Assembly: GCF_020859565.1 (NCBI RefSeq) | Contig: NZ_JAJHUO010000004.1 | Coordinates: 91,842-155,841, forward strand | Reading direction: 5' to 3' | DNA: 64,000 nt | DNA from: Saccharothrix luteola | Lineage (GTDB): Bacteria; Actinomycetota; Actinomycetes; Mycobacteriales; Pseudonocardiaceae | In this document: piece by piece, positions 17,471-28,100 of the stretch | How the letters are laid out: the number at the start of each line of letters is the position of its first letter | Position numbering within the stretch: position 1 is the first letter of the stretch | Program-made: the position numbers and the translations under genes | Notes under the pieces: generated by a model | Told to the model about the DNA's origin: nothing | Database searches by the model: none | Seen by the model: only the letters and a program-made list of their open reading frames with translations

Positions 17471-17493
17471 CTTTGCAAGTGTTTTCAGCAAGT
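17471..17493. promoter_or_regulatory. MalR-type operator (direct repeat) between glucosidase and amylase genes
   Basis: Read on the minus strand, ACTTGCTGA and ACTTGCAAA occur as a direct repeat with a 13-base period. This resembles the CTTGCAG-type repeats known upstream of Streptomyces amylase genes, which are bound by the LacI-family regulator MalR. It lies 44 bases upstream of the glucosidase start and 50 bases upstream of the amylase start, so one site could control both. Confidence 0.7.
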
Positions 17494-17542
17494 CTGGCAG
17501 CTGGTATGACCTAGAGCACATCCCTGCCAGCTAGGAGACATC

Positions 17543-19207
17543 GTGGTTTCCTCAAGTCGACGCGCCTTGGGCGCGATAGCCGTACTCCTGTTCAGCCTTT
17601 TGGCGGTTCCGCAAAGTTTTGCAACGCCGCCGTCCGCGAAGGACGTGACCGCGACCCTGTTCCAGTGGCCGTTCGCGCGGGTGGCCAGTGAGTGCACGAA
17701 CGTGCTCGGCCCTCGCGGCTACGGGTTCGTGGAGGTCTCGCCGGCCACCGAGCACATCCAGGGGCCCCAGTGGTGGACCTCGTACCAGCCGGTCAGCTAC
17801 CGCATCGCGGGGCGCTTGGGTGACGAGGCCGCGTTCCGGAACATGGTGAACACCTGCCACGCGGCGGGCGTGAAGGTCATCGCGGACGCGGTGATCAACC
17901 ACATGAGCGCCGGGTCGGGCACGGGGACCGGCGGCTCGTCGTACGCGAAGTACAACTACCCCGGCATCTACAGCGACTGGGACTTCCACTCGTGCCGGTC
18001 GCACATCAGCGACTACCGCAACCGGGACAACGTGCAGAACTGCGAGTTGGTCGGGTTGTCGGACCTGAACACCGGCAGCGACTACGTGCGGGGCAAGATC
18101 GCGTCGTACCTGAACTCGCTGATCGCGATGGGTGTCGACGGGTTCCGGATCGACGCGGCCAAGCACATGCCGGCGGCGGACCTGGCCGCGATCAAGTCGC
18201 GGCTGAGCAACCCGGGTGTCTTCTGGGTGCACGAGGTGATCTACGGGGCCGGTGAGGCCGTGCAGCCCGGCGAGTACACCGGATCGGGTGACGTGGACGA
18301 GTTCCGGTACGCCTACGACATCAAGCGGATCTTCAACAACGAGAACCTGGCGTACCTGAGCACGTTCGGGCAGGCGTGGGGCTACCTGGCGAGCGGTCAG
18401 GCGCGGTCGTTCGTGGACAACTGGGACACGGAGCGCAATGGGTCGACGTTGACGTACAAGGATGGGTCGACTTACACGTTGGCGAACGTGTTCATGCTGG
18501 CGTGGCCCTACGGGTCGCCGAACGTGTACTCGGGCTACGAGTTCTCGTCGCACGACGCCGGGCCGCCGTCCGGGTCGGAGTGCTACACGTCCGGGTGGAA
18601 GTGCCAGCACCGGTGGACGCAGATCGCGTCGATGGTCCAGTTCCGCAACACGGTGGCCGGGACGGCGGTCGTGAACTGGTGGGACAACGGCGGCGACGCC
18701 ATCGCGTTCGGGCGGGGCAACAAGGGCTTCGTCGCGATCAACCGCGAGTCGGCGGCGATGACGCGGACGTTCCAGACGTCGCTGCCGGCCGGGTCGTACT
18801 GCAACGTGCAGCAGGACGGGTGCGCGGCGGTTTCGGTCGGGTCGAACGGGCAGTTCACCGCGACTTTGGGCGCGGGTGAGGCGTTGGCGCTGCACGTCGG
18901 GGCGACCGGGGTGGGCAACCCGCCGGCGGGGACGACGTCGTTCGCGGTGAGCGCCACGACGTCGTTGGGGCAGAACATCTTCGTGGTCGGCGACCACCCG
19001 GCGTTGGGTGCGTGGAACACCGGCGCGGCGGTGGCGTTGTCGGCGGCGACCTATCCGACGTGGCGGGGGTCGGTGTCGCTGCCGGCGGGGACGTCGTTCC
19101 AGTACAAGTACATCCGGAAGGACGGTGGTGGTGCGGTGACGTGGGAGAGCGGGACGAATCGGTCTGCGACGTCGCCGGTGACGTTGTCGGATACGTGGCG
19201 CAGTTAG
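17543..19207 (+). CDS. Secreted alpha-amylase (GH13) with C-terminal CBM20 starch-binding domain
   Basis: This 554-residue protein has a signal peptide at 1-28 (ends PQSFATP). Its catalytic domain shows [12 protein letters not shown] (region I), [14 protein letters not shown] with the nucleophile Asp (region II), HEVIYGAGE with the acid Glu (region III) and a degenerate region IV around [11 protein letters not shown]. From about residue 450 a starch-binding domain follows: [19 protein letters not shown] and [11 protein letters not shown] are CBM20 hallmarks. It would cut extracellular starch to maltodextrins. Start GTG 17543 has AGGAG upstream. The gene is divergent from the glucosidase with the shared operator at 17471. 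Confidence 0.94.
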   Translation: MVSSSRRALGAIAVLLFSLLAVPQSFATPPSAKDVTATLFQWPFARVASECTNVLGPRGYGFVEVSPATEHIQGPQWWTSYQPVSYRIAGRLGDEAAFRNMVNTCHAAGVKVIADAVINHMSAGSGTGTGGSSYAKYNYPGIYSDWDFHSCRSHISDYRNRDNVQNCELVGLSDLNTGSDYVRGKIASYLNSLIAMGVDGFRIDAAKHMPAADLAAIKSRLSNPGVFWVHEVIYGAGEAVQPGEYTGSGDVDEFRYAYDIKRIFNNENLAYLSTFGQAWGYLASGQARSFVDNWDTERNGSTLTYKDGSTYTLANVFMLAWPYGSPNVYSGYEFSSHDAGPPSGSECYTSGWKCQHRWTQIASMVQFRNTVAGTAVVNWWDNGGDAIAFGRGNKGFVAINRESAAMTRTFQTSLPAGSYCNVQQDGCAAVSVGSNGQFTATLGAGEALALHVGATGVGNPPAGTTSFAVSATTSLGQNIFVVGDHPALGAWNTGAAVALSAATYPTWRGSVSLPAGTSFQYKYIRKDGGGAVTWESGTNRSATSPVTLSDTWRS

Positions 19208-19377
19208 GCGTAGTCAGGTCGGGATAGGTGACGTAGTCAGAGGGTTGGTTGAGTCGGGTTGGGCCGGGCGGGGTGTGTTTTCCCGCCTGGCTCAGCGCAG
19301 GGTTTCGACGGTCGGTCCGGTGCGGCCCAATTCGGCTCGGTTCTGCCGGGGCGTTTGGTCGGCAAGTCCGCGGAGGC

Positions 19378-19680
19378 TGGAAGTGCCGGTTTTCCCGCGT
19401 CGTCGGATGCCGGGTCCGGGTGGTACACGACGGGCATCAGGCCCTTGGTTCCGCTGATGGCCAGGCGTTCCCGGTCGAGGGTCAGTTCCCCGACCTGCGG
19501 GTGGTTGATCCGGAGTGGTGCTCCGTGTCGTTGCCCACGGCTTGTCGCAGGTTCGCGACGAAGCATTCCGTGACGTCTCCCAGTCCGGGTGCGGGGCCTG
19601 CCCGGCCCGGTCCAGGAACATGTCCCGGAGTTGATTGCCCCCGGCGGCGAGGCCTGGAGAGCGCTCGGGCAAGGCTGTTC
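19378..19680 (-). pseudogene. Remnant of an MmyB-type XRE regulator (C-terminal ligand-binding domain)
   Basis: Pieces of the MmyB-like domain lie in different minus-strand frames. NQLRDMFLDRAGQ and HPDWE are encoded near 19580-19640, ECFVANLRQAVGND near 19525-19570, and NHPQVGELTLDRERLAISG with a VVYHPDPAS-like end near 19390-19510. In intact relatives these blocks lie in this order in one frame, with about 30 extra residues before the last block and an N-terminal HTH. Here the HTH, the middle and the continuous frame are all missing, so the gene is dead. The rest of 19208-20021 holds only the inverted repeat and terminator listed separately. Confidence 0.6.
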
Positions 19681-19831
19681 GACGCCAGGATCAAGAGAAG
19701 AAGAGCAAAAGAGAAAAGCGTCCTCGCCGGACGGGCAGATCAGCAGGATGACGGCGGGGTGGGTGGTTCGGCGCCGGGTCCGTTGTTGGTCGGGTTTCGT
19801 GTCATCCCACCGACCTCCACAAGGGCTGCCA

Positions 19832-19902
19832 CACGTATCAAGGGGGGCGGCATCAGTGAACGCCGACAGGTAGAGGTGGGACAGCGCCCCCCTTGACACG
19901 CG
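19832..19902. repeat. Imperfect inverted repeat with G6/C6 arms
   Basis: The left arm (19832-19849) contains TCAAGGGGGGCG and the right arm (19885-19902) its complement; 16 of 18 positions pair, with a 35-base spacer. It lies in the non-coding stretch beside the MmyB remnant. It could be the ends of a small mobile element or an RNA hairpin; no coding sequence lies between the arms. Confidence 0.5.
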
Positions 19903-19930
19903 CGGTAGGGCTGCGCCAGGTCGGCGGGAC

Positions 19931-19969
19931 GACACGAAGCCCTTCCGTTTGGGGGAAGGACTTCGTGTC
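19931..19969 (-). terminator. Terminator of the glutamate dehydrogenase gene
   Basis: GACACGAAG and its complement form the base of a hairpin whose stem continues through CCTTCC and GGAAGG with one bulged base on each side. It lies about 50 bases past the gdh stop on the minus strand. Confidence 0.8.
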
Positions 19970-20021
19970 AGTGGACGGGGTGGGCCGCCAGGGCACGGCG
20001 GGTGCGGTGCCCTGGCGGGGG

Positions 20022-23000
20022 TCAGCGGATCATGCTGCGGACTTGGCGGGCGGCGACGGAGAGGGTGGCCAGGTCGGGTTTGCTGACCCGGTTGATCTCG
20101 GCGAGGGCGGCGCGGGCGCGGCTCAGGCGCGGGGAGTTGGCCTGTTCCCAGGTCGCGATCTTCTCCTCCGGGGTGTCGCCCGGATCGGCGGAGCGCAGGA
20201 CGTCGATCGTGATCGAGCGCAGCGAGGAGTAGAAGTCGTCGCGCAGTGCCAGGCGTGCCAGCGAGTGCCAGCGGTTGAGGCGTTCCAGGTTCGAGACCGA
20301 GCTGAGCATCCGGTCGACGTCCAGGTGGTCCGACAGCGCGAAGTAGACCTCGGCCGTCTCCTGGTGCGTGCGCTCCTGGCCGGTTGCGCCCTCGCCTTCC
20401 TCGCGCTCGGCGAGTTCGGCGACCTCCGTGACGTCGAGCAGCCCGTAGGTGAAGAGCAGTCCGGCGACGCGGCGGGCCAGTTCGACGGGCACGCCCTGGC
20501 CGACCAGGCGCTCGACGTGCTCGATCACGGATTCCTTCTCGTGACCTTGGAGCAGGTCGATGGCGCGCGGGGCCAGGGAGCTGACCACGGGGGCGAAGCG
20601 GCTGATCGTGGAGCCGACCGCCAGTGGCTGGGGGCGGTTGGTGAGCAGCCAGCGCGACGCGCGGTCCAGCAGGCGGCGCGTTTCCAGCACCATGTCGTCC
20701 TGGACGTCGGTCGGCACGACGTTGTCCAGGGCGCGGATCTGCTGCCAGATCGACGGCAGGTCGTAGATCGCGGTCACGACGGTGTAGGCGCGCACCGCGT
20801 CGGTGGCGGAGGCGCTGATCTCCTCGGCCAGGCGGAACGCGTACGACACGCCGCCGCCGTCGACGACCTCGTTGACCAGGACGGTCGTGATGATCTCGCG
20901 GGACAGCGGGTGGTTGCCGATGGCGTCGGCGAACCGCTCCCGCAGCTCGCTCGGGAAGTAGTCGGGCAGGCGGCGGGCGAGGACGTCGATCGTCGGCAGG
21001 TCGCTGGCCAGCACCTCCTCCTTCAGCGCGAGCTTCACGTGTGCCAGGAGCGTGGCCAGTTCGGGCGAGGTGAGGCCGTCGCCCGCCTTCTCCAGCGCCT
21101 TGAACTCCGCGGTGCTCGGCAGCGCTTCGAGCGTGCGGTCGAGGACGCCGCGTTGTTCGAGGTCCGCGACCAGGCGCGCGTGCACCGAGAGCATCGGCGC
21201 GGCGTGGGCGCGGGAGACGCCGAGCACGGAGTTCTGCGAGTAGTTGTCGGCGAGGACCAGCTCGCCGACCTCGTCGGTCATCTGGCCCAGCAGCTCGTTG
21301 CGCTGGTCCTGGTCGAGCTTGCCGTCGCGGACCAGCTCGTCGAGCAGGATCTTGATGTTGACCTCGTGGTCGGAGCAGTCGACACCGGCGGAGTTGTCGA
21401 GCGCGTCGGTGTTGACCTTGCCGCCGTTGCGGGCGAACTCGATGCGACCGCGCTGGGTCAGGCCGAGGTTGCCGCCCTCGCCGATGACCTTGACGCGCAG
21501 GTCGGCGCCGTTGACGCGGATCGCGTCGTTGGCCTTGTCCCCGACCTCGGCGTGCGACTCGGCGCCCGCCTTGACGTAGGTGCCGATGCCGCCGTTCCAG
21601 AGCAGGTCGACGGGCGCGAGCAGGATCGCCTTCATCAGCTCCTGCGGCGACAGCTTGGCCACGCCCTCGGGCAGGCCCAGGGCTTCGCGGGCCTGCTCGG
21701 AGACCGGGATCGACTTGGCCGTGCGCGGCCACACGCCGCCGCCGGCGCTGATCAGGGAGCGGTCGTAGTCGTCCCAGGAGGAGCGGGGCAGCTCGAACAG
21801 GCGCTTGCGCTCGGTGAAGCTCGTGGCGGCGGTCGGGTTCGGGTCGATGAAGATGTGGCGGTGGTCGAACGCGGCCACCAGGCGGATGTGCTCGGACAGC
21901 AGCATGCCGTTGCCGAACACGTCACCGGACATGTCGCCGACGCCGACGACGCTGAACTCCTCGGACTGCGTGTCCGTGCCCAGTTCGCGGAAGTGGCGCT
22001 TCACGCTCTCCCACGCGCCCTTGGCGGTGATGCCCATGGCCTTGTGGTCGTAGCCGACGGAACCGCCGGACGCGAACGCGTCGCCCAGCCAGAAGCCGTA
22101 GGACTTGGAGACCTCGTTGGCGATGTCGGAGAACGACGCCGTGCCCTTGTCCGCCGCGACCACCAGGTACGAGTCGTCGCCGTCGTGCCGGACGACCTGC
22201 GGCGCGGGCAGGACCGTGCCGGAGTTGAGGTTGTCGGTCAGGTCGAGCAGGCCGGAGATGAACTGGCGGTAGCAGGCGATGCCCTCGGCCAGCAGCTGCT
22301 CGCGGTCCTGGCCCGGGTCGCCGGTGGGCGCCGGCGGCTTCTTCAGCACGAAGCCGCCCTTCGCGCCGACCGGCACGATCACGGCGTTCTTCACGGCTTG
22401 CGCCTTCACCAGGCCCAGGATCTCGGTGCGGAAGTCCTCACGCCGGTCGGACCAGCGCAGACCGCCGCGCGCCACTGGGCCGAAGCGCAGGTGCACGCCT
22501 TCCAAGCGGGGCGAGTACACGAAGATCTCGAACCTGGGCCTCGGCTGGGGCAGGTCCGGGATCGCGCGCGGGTCCAGCTTGACCGCCAGGTAGGGGCGGG
22601 GGTTGCCGTCGACGTCGCGGACGAAGTAGTTCGTGCGCAGCGTGGCCTGCACCAGCGTGAGCAGGCTGCGCAGGATGCGGTCCGCGTCCAGGCTGGTCAC
22701 GTCGTCGATCATCTCGGTGATCTCGTCGACCAGGTGCTCGGTGCGGCCGGAGCGCTGTTCGTCGGACAGGGCGGGGTCGAACCGGGCCTCGAACAGCCGC
22801 ACCAGGGCCGTGGCGACCTCGGTGTGCCCCAGGACGGCGTCCTCGATGTAGTCCTGGCTGTACGGGGTGCCGGCCTGGCGCAGGTACTTGGCGTAGGCGC
22901 GCAGCATCGCGGCCTGCTGCCACGTGACGCCGGCCTTGAGCACGAGCGTGTTGAAGCCGTCCACCTCGGCCTCGCCGCGCCACGCGGCGGCGAACGCGTC

Positions 23001-24980
23001 CTGGAAGCGGGTGCGGATCGACTCGAAGTCCTCGCTGGACAGCTTGTCCAGCGTGGCCTGGTCGATGCGCAGGCCGAAGTCGTAGATCCAGCACTCGGCG
23101 CCGTCGTCGCGGACCAGTTCGTACGGGCGCTCGTCCACCACGACCACGCCCATGCGCTGCAACATCGGCAGCACGTCGGACAGCGTCAACCGGGCGCCGA
23201 CGAGGAACAGCTTGAACCGCCGTTCACCCGGCTCGGCGTCGCGCGGCGTGTAGAACACCAGGTCCAGGTCGCCGCCCTTGAGGGCCTCGATGCGCCGGAA
23301 GTCCGCCAGGCCCTCGGCCGCGGTGAAGTCCTCCTTGTAGGCCTCGGGGAACGCCGCGGCGATCCGCTGGCCCGCTTCGGGGGACGATTCCGCGCCCTGA
23401 GCCGCGCCGTGGTCCTCCATGACCGCCTCGACCATGCGGTCGTCCCACAGCCGCACGGCCTCGGCCAGCAGCTGCTGGATGTGGGCGGCGTCCGGCTCGG
23501 CCTGGCGGCTCGGGTCGGTGTGCACGGTGAAGTGCACGCGGGCCAGCGCCGACTCGCCGACGCGTGCGCTGTACTCCAGGTTCACGCCGCCGAGCTGGTC
23601 GATCAGCACTTCCTGCATGGCCAGCCGCGACGTCGTGGTGTAGCGGTCGCGCGGCAGGTAGACCAGGCACGAGTAGAAGCGGCCGTACGGGTCGCGGCGC
23701 AGGAACAGGCGCAGCCGGCGGCGTTCGGCGAGCGCGATCACGCCCGTGACGGTCTGGTAGAGCGTGTCCGTGTCGACCGAGAACAGCTCGGTGCGCGGGT
23801 AGTTCTGGATCACCTCGAGCATCCGCTGGCCCGAGTACGAGTGCAGCGGGAAGCCGGCGCGGTGGATGACGTCGCGGACCCGGCGTTCGACGGCCGGGAT
23901 GTCCAGCACGTCCTCGTGCAGGGCCGTGGTGGAGAAGACGCCGAGGAACCGGTGCTCGCCGGAGACGTTGCCGTCGGCGTCGAAGGTCTTCACGCCGACG
24001 TAGTAGGGGTACACCGACCGGTGCACGCTCGACTGCGCGCTGGCCTGCGTCAGGACCAGCAGTTCCGGTGACAGTGCCTGGGCGCCCGCGTCGGGGCCCG
24101 CCGTCAGGCTGCGCGCCGCGAGGCTGTCCTGTCTGAGCACCCCGAGACCACTCGCCAGGACCGCCCTGAGCGCGGGTTCGCCGTCCGTGGCCGGGTCGTC
24201 GCGGACCAGCTCGTACTGGCGGTAGCCGAGGAACGTGAAGTGGTCGTCGGCCAGCCAGCGCAGCAGGTTCGCGCCGTCCTGCACCTCGTGGCTGGGCAGC
24301 GGTGGCGGTTCGGACTCCAGCTGTTCGGCCAGGTGCCCCGCCATGCCGGCCATCTTGTCGGTGTCCTCGACGACCTCGCGGACGTCGTTGAGCACGGTGT
24401 GCAGCCTGGTTTCCAGCTCACGCGCCCGGTCCGGGTCGGTGAGCAGGTCGACCTCGACGTACATCCACGACTCGGCCAGCGCGTCGCCCGGCGGGTCGGC
24501 CGGGTCCGCGGTCGGCAGGACCTCCTGGAGCGCCCCCGTGACCAGGTCACGGCGCACCACGACGATCGGGTGCACCACCCGTTGCACCTGCACGCCACCG
24601 CGGGTCAGCTCGGAGGCCACCGAGTCGACCAGGTAGGGCATGTCGTCGGTGACCACCTGCACCACCGTGGCCGGACACGTCCAGCCGTCGTGCGCGCGGG
24701 TCGGGTTGAGGATCCGCACGACCGGACGGCCCGGCACCCGGGTCTCGGCGAGCTGGTAGTTCGAGCGCACCGCGCCCACCAGGTCGACCGGGTCGTCGTC
24801 GTTGACTTCCTCGGCCGGGACGTGGCGGTAGTACAGGCGGATCAGGTCGGCGAGCTCGGGGGCGTTGGCGGCGGCACGTTCGATCAATTCGTCACGGGCC
24901 TGTTCGGGACTGGCCGAGCTCGCCGCGCCGACGTCGCGGGCGGTGGGCTCGGATCGGGATGGGGCTCCAGTCGAGGTCAT
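20022..24980 (-). CDS. gdh: Large (180-kDa class) NAD-dependent glutamate dehydrogenase
   Basis: This 1652-residue protein has the size of the 180-kDa NAD-GDH class found in Streptomyces and Mycobacterium. The N-terminal half is the regulatory region; the catalytic core around residues 800-1150 includes GGLRWSDRREDFRTEILGLV, KNAVIVPVGAKGGFVLKKP, VVAADKGTASFSDIAN and VGVGDMSGDVFGNGMLLS, with the substrate Lys in the AKGGF segment and the dinucleotide-binding region following. It deaminates glutamate to 2-oxoglutarate, mainly in catabolism. The ATG at 24980 (MTSTGAPS) is taken as start; an open frame extends 18 codons further. In Mycobacterium this gene neighbours an ABC-F gene and ssb as it does here, but a 1259-residue protein gene is interposed in this genome. 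Confidence 0.95.
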   Translation of the reverse strand: MTSTGAPSRSEPTARDVGAASSASPEQARDELIERAAANAPELADLIRLYYRHVPAEEVNDDDPVDLVGAVRSNYQLAETRVPGRPVVRILNPTRAHDGWTCPATVVQVVTDDMPYLVDSVASELTRGGVQVQRVVHPIVVVRRDLVTGALQEVLPTADPADPPGDALAESWMYVEVDLLTDPDRARELETRLHTVLNDVREVVEDTDKMAGMAGHLAEQLESEPPPLPSHEVQDGANLLRWLADDHFTFLGYRQYELVRDDPATDGEPALRAVLASGLGVLRQDSLAARSLTAGPDAGAQALSPELLVLTQASAQSSVHRSVYPYYVGVKTFDADGNVSGEHRFLGVFSTTALHEDVLDIPAVERRVRDVIHRAGFPLHSYSGQRMLEVIQNYPRTELFSVDTDTLYQTVTGVIALAERRRLRLFLRRDPYGRFYSCLVYLPRDRYTTTSRLAMQEVLIDQLGGVNLEYSARVGESALARVHFTVHTDPSRQAEPDAAHIQQLLAEAVRLWDDRMVEAVMEDHGAAQGAESSPEAGQRIAAAFPEAYKEDFTAAEGLADFRRIEALKGGDLDLVFYTPRDAEPGERRFKLFLVGARLTLSDVLPMLQRMGVVVVDERPYELVRDDGAECWIYDFGLRIDQATLDKLSSEDFESIRTRFQDAFAAAWRGEAEVDGFNTLVLKAGVTWQQAAMLRAYAKYLRQAGTPYSQDYIEDAVLGHTEVATALVRLFEARFDPALSDEQRSGRTEHLVDEITEMIDDVTSLDADRILRSLLTLVQATLRTNYFVRDVDGNPRPYLAVKLDPRAIPDLPQPRPRFEIFVYSPRLEGVHLRFGPVARGGLRWSDRREDFRTEILGLVKAQAVKNAVIVPVGAKGGFVLKKPPAPTGDPGQDREQLLAEGIACYRQFISGLLDLTDNLNSGTVLPAPQVVRHDGDDSYLVVAADKGTASFSDIANEVSKSYGFWLGDAFASGGSVGYDHKAMGITAKGAWESVKRHFRELGTDTQSEEFSVVGVGDMSGDVFGNGMLLSEHIRLVAAFDHRHIFIDPNPTAATSFTERKRLFELPRSSWDDYDRSLISAGGGVWPRTAKSIPVSEQAREALGLPEGVAKLSPQELMKAILLAPVDLLWNGGIGTYVKAGAESHAEVGDKANDAIRVNGADLRVKVIGEGGNLGLTQRGRIEFARNGGKVNTDALDNSAGVDCSDHEVNIKILLDELVRDGKLDQDQRNELLGQMTDEVGELVLADNYSQNSVLGVSRAHAAPMLSVHARLVADLEQRGVLDRTLEALPSTAEFKALEKAGDGLTSPELATLLAHVKLALKEEVLASDLPTIDVLARRLPDYFPSELRERFADAIGNHPLSREIITTVLVNEVVDGGGVSYAFRLAEEISASATDAVRAYTVVTAIYDLPSIWQQIRALDNVVPTDVQDDMVLETRRLLDRASRWLLTNRPQPLAVGSTISRFAPVVSSLAPRAIDLLQGHEKESVIEHVERLVGQGVPVELARRVAGLLFTYGLLDVTEVAELAEREEGEGATGQERTHQETAEVYFALSDHLDVDRMLSSVSNLERLNRWHSLARLALRDDFYSSLRSITIDVLRSADPGDTPEEKIATWEQANSPRLSRARAALAEINRVSKPDLATLSVAARQVRSMIR

Positions 24981-25127
24981 GTTCAGGCGACTCCACGCTA
25001 TGCGGTACGTCTGTGTACCGGGTGTGCGCACCACTTAACCAGACGAGCGCGAACCCGTTCGCCGCAACCCTCGCACTGAATCGAACAACTTGCCGGAAAG
25101 CTGGGAATTCACTTGTGACATGGCCTA

Positions 25128-25153
25128 TTTCCCGCTTTGTTACCGGCGGGAAA
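25128..25153 (-). terminator. Hairpin downstream of the TPR/disordered protein gene
   Basis: TTTCCCGC and its complement GCGGGAAA enclose a 10-base loop in an AT-richer 196-base gap. It would terminate the upstream minus-strand gene; the rest of the gap (24981-25127) must hold the gdh promoter. Confidence 0.6.
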
Positions 25154-25176
25154 CCTTATTAGAAGCTCAACTTATT

Positions 25177-28100
25177 TCACGATTCGGGAAGAGTCCACGT
25201 GTCGAACCGGCGCGGTGGGTCGACGCGCTGGATCGGGGCGGTGGTCTCGTTCTCGGATTCGGGCGGCGGTGTCCCGACAGGTGAGATCGGCACGGTGTCC
25301 TCGTCGACCTCGACGCGACCGGCGGCTTCGTCCTCGCGCCGGGCGTCCTCATAGGCGACGAGGGCCTCGGCGAGGAGTTCGGCCAGGCTCAGGTCGCTCT
25401 TGTGGCGGCGTGAGGCGCGGGTGGCGCTGGGTGAGCCGGGGGTGGGCGGTGTCGGTTCGACGACGATGGCCGGCAGGTCGATCGTCTTGCCGCCGACCAC
25501 GACGGCGGTGACGAAGGGGTCTTTCGGCGTTTCGCCGCCGGCCGCGCCGGCTGCCTTGTCGGTCGCTTCGTCGGTTACCTCGTCGGTCGCTCCGCTGGGT
25601 GCGGGTGCGGGTGGAGGTGCGTGGGTGGGTGCGTCGTCGTGCTCGATGTCGGCGGCGCCGAGGAACCCGGTCGGGCTGAACTCCGCCGACGGCGGTGTGG
25701 TCGTCGTTGTGCTCGTCGGCGTGTCCGGGGACGGGTCGTACGGCACCGGGTCGGGCACCGGGACCGGCGGCACCTGGTCGGGCTCGGGGACTCCGGGCAC
25801 CTGGTCGGGCTCTGGCAGGGGCACCGGCTGCGGCTCAGGTCGCGGCTCTCGTTGTGGCTCAGGTCGCGGTTCGGGTCGCGGCGCGGGCTGTGGTGTGCGC
25901 TGTGGCTCGGGTTGCGGTGCCGGCACCGACAGGTCTTCGGCGGGCGAATCCACGTCCGTCGAGGGGAAGACCGGCTGGGCCTCCTCCGCCTGCACGGCCT
26001 GCTCCGGCACCGACGACGACATGGCGAAGTCGGGCACGGGCGGCAACGGGTAGTCGGGTGGGTCGGGCACCCGGGCGGTGGGGATGAGCGGCCCCTTCAC
26101 GAAGGCCGCGCCAAGCCCGACCGGCGGCACGTCGTCGCGCACGGCGGGCTGGACCATCGTCGGTGAGTCGAACATGTCGACGGGCGGCGGCGCCTCACCA
26201 CGCAGCCGCGGCGGCGGTTCCACCCGCCACTGCACCTGCTCGGGTTCGGGCTGTCGCGCGGGCTCGGGCTCGGAAACGACGGCCTCCTCGTCAGCGTCGG
26301 GAGCACGCCGCCGTCCACCGGCGCGCTGCGGGTCGAGCAGCCCGGCGGCCTTCAGCGTGTCCAACACGCTGAGGTCGGCGTCACCGGACGACCGCTCCCC
26401 TTCGTCCTCGGCAGCCTCACGAGCAGCCCGTCGACGCCCACTGCGCACAGCGCCCGCAGCAGCGATCAACCCAGCCGCCGGCACACTCCGCTCGCCACCC
26501 TCGTGCCCGGCCGCAGGAGCAACGCCACCACCACTCTCGCCGGCACCACTCTCGCCGGCACCACTCTCGCCGGCACCACTCTCGCCGGCACCACTCTCGC
26601 CGGCACCACTCTCGCCGGCACCACTCTCGCCGGCACCACTCTCGCCGGCACCGCTCTCACGAGCATCAGGCTCCACGCCGACCTCGGGCTGCACGATGCC
26701 GAACCCACCCCCGCCAAGCCCCGCACCACCGACCGGCCGCCGAACAGCGGGCTCACCGGCACCCTGACGCCCATCGGCCGCGGCACTCCCCGCCGAGGAG
26801 CCGGCGCCACCCGACGTACCAGGAAAACCTCCAACACCCGCGCCGCCGACGCCGGCCCCCGGAACCACGTTCGGCACAGCACCAGCTCCCACACCGTGTG
26901 CCGAAGTCGCAGCCTGATCAGCCGACTCCGCCACAGCACCACCCGTCACACCGCCCAGCAGACCGGCAGCGCCGGCCGCCGGCTCACCGGTCTCCTCGCC
27001 GTGCGCCTGAATGCCGGCCGACGCACCACCAAGTCCCGCACCGCCGGCCACCTGCTCGCCAACTCCTGCGCCGCGCCCGTAAACGCCGGCCGAGGTGGTG
27101 TCGAACTCGGTTGGGCCTGCGGTCGGATCGCCGGTTCCCGCGGTGTGCGTGTGGGTGCCGGCGGGTGCGGCACTGGCGGAGGTGGCCGCGCCCGTGCCGA
27201 AGCTGCTCGCGTGGATGCCGTCTGGTGCGCCGCCGGCGTGGATGCCAGAGGGTGGGCTGTCGATCCCGCCGGTGGGCGCAGGCGTGCTCGGTCCCGTGGT
27301 GCCCGAGTCGGCGGCGGCCGGGGCCTTGTCCGAGGTGACGGGGTGGCCAGGGCTGTTGGGCGCGGCGCCGGCGGTTCCCGGGTTGCCTGGGTCGCCCGGG
27401 TGGGTGCTGGTCGGCTTGCTGATGAAGGCGTTGCCGATGCCCGGACTTGGCATCGCTGCTGCGGCGGCTGCGTGGGCGCCGGGGTTCGGGATGCCGGAGG
27501 GCGGTGTGTTGGTGGGCTTGGCCTGGCCGCTTCTGGCGTGTTCCGGGCGGCCGTGGGTGGGTGGTGGTGGGGTTTCCGGTTCCGGGGCTCGGCGGCGGCC
27601 TCCCGGTTGGGAGGTGTCGTCTTCCGCCTCGCCGAACGGTTGGACCAGGCGCCAGCGGTCGGCGGCGTGGGCCCTCGCGGCGGAGAGGCCTTCCACCGTC
27701 ATGTCCTCGGCCGCACGGCGGGAGCGCTTCACCCGGATGCCCTCGTTGCGGTGCATCTGGACCGGACGCCACTGGCGGAGCTGTTGCTTGGCCTCGGGGG
27801 CGAGGTCGGGGTCGGTGGTGGGTGGCGTCACGGCCGGGGTGCCGGTGCGGAGCAGGGCGGCCAGTTCGTCGTGCAGGCCGCCCGCCGGCCGGCGGTGGAC
27901 GCCGGAGAACTCGGCGGCCAGTCTGGCGCGCACGGCGTAGACCGCTCTGGCCCGCCTGCGTTCGGCGGCGTGGGCGGAGCGGAGGTTGGCCAGTGCCTCG
28001 GTCAGGTCGCCGGCCACCTCGTGGACGTGCGCCAGCGCCAGGAGGCTTTCCGCCAGGAGGGTGTCCAACTGGTGGCGCTCGGCGCTGTCGGCGGCGTCGC

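Noticed and set aside
19237..21732. 831-codon minus-strand frame over the amylase-gdh gap
   Set aside because: It is mostly an out-of-frame copy of gdh; only the short MmyB-like pieces in the gap carry family signal.
26534..26653. Tandem repeat considered as a CRISPR array
   Set aside because: The units are 15 bp, contiguous without spacers, and encode an in-frame pentapeptide repeat.
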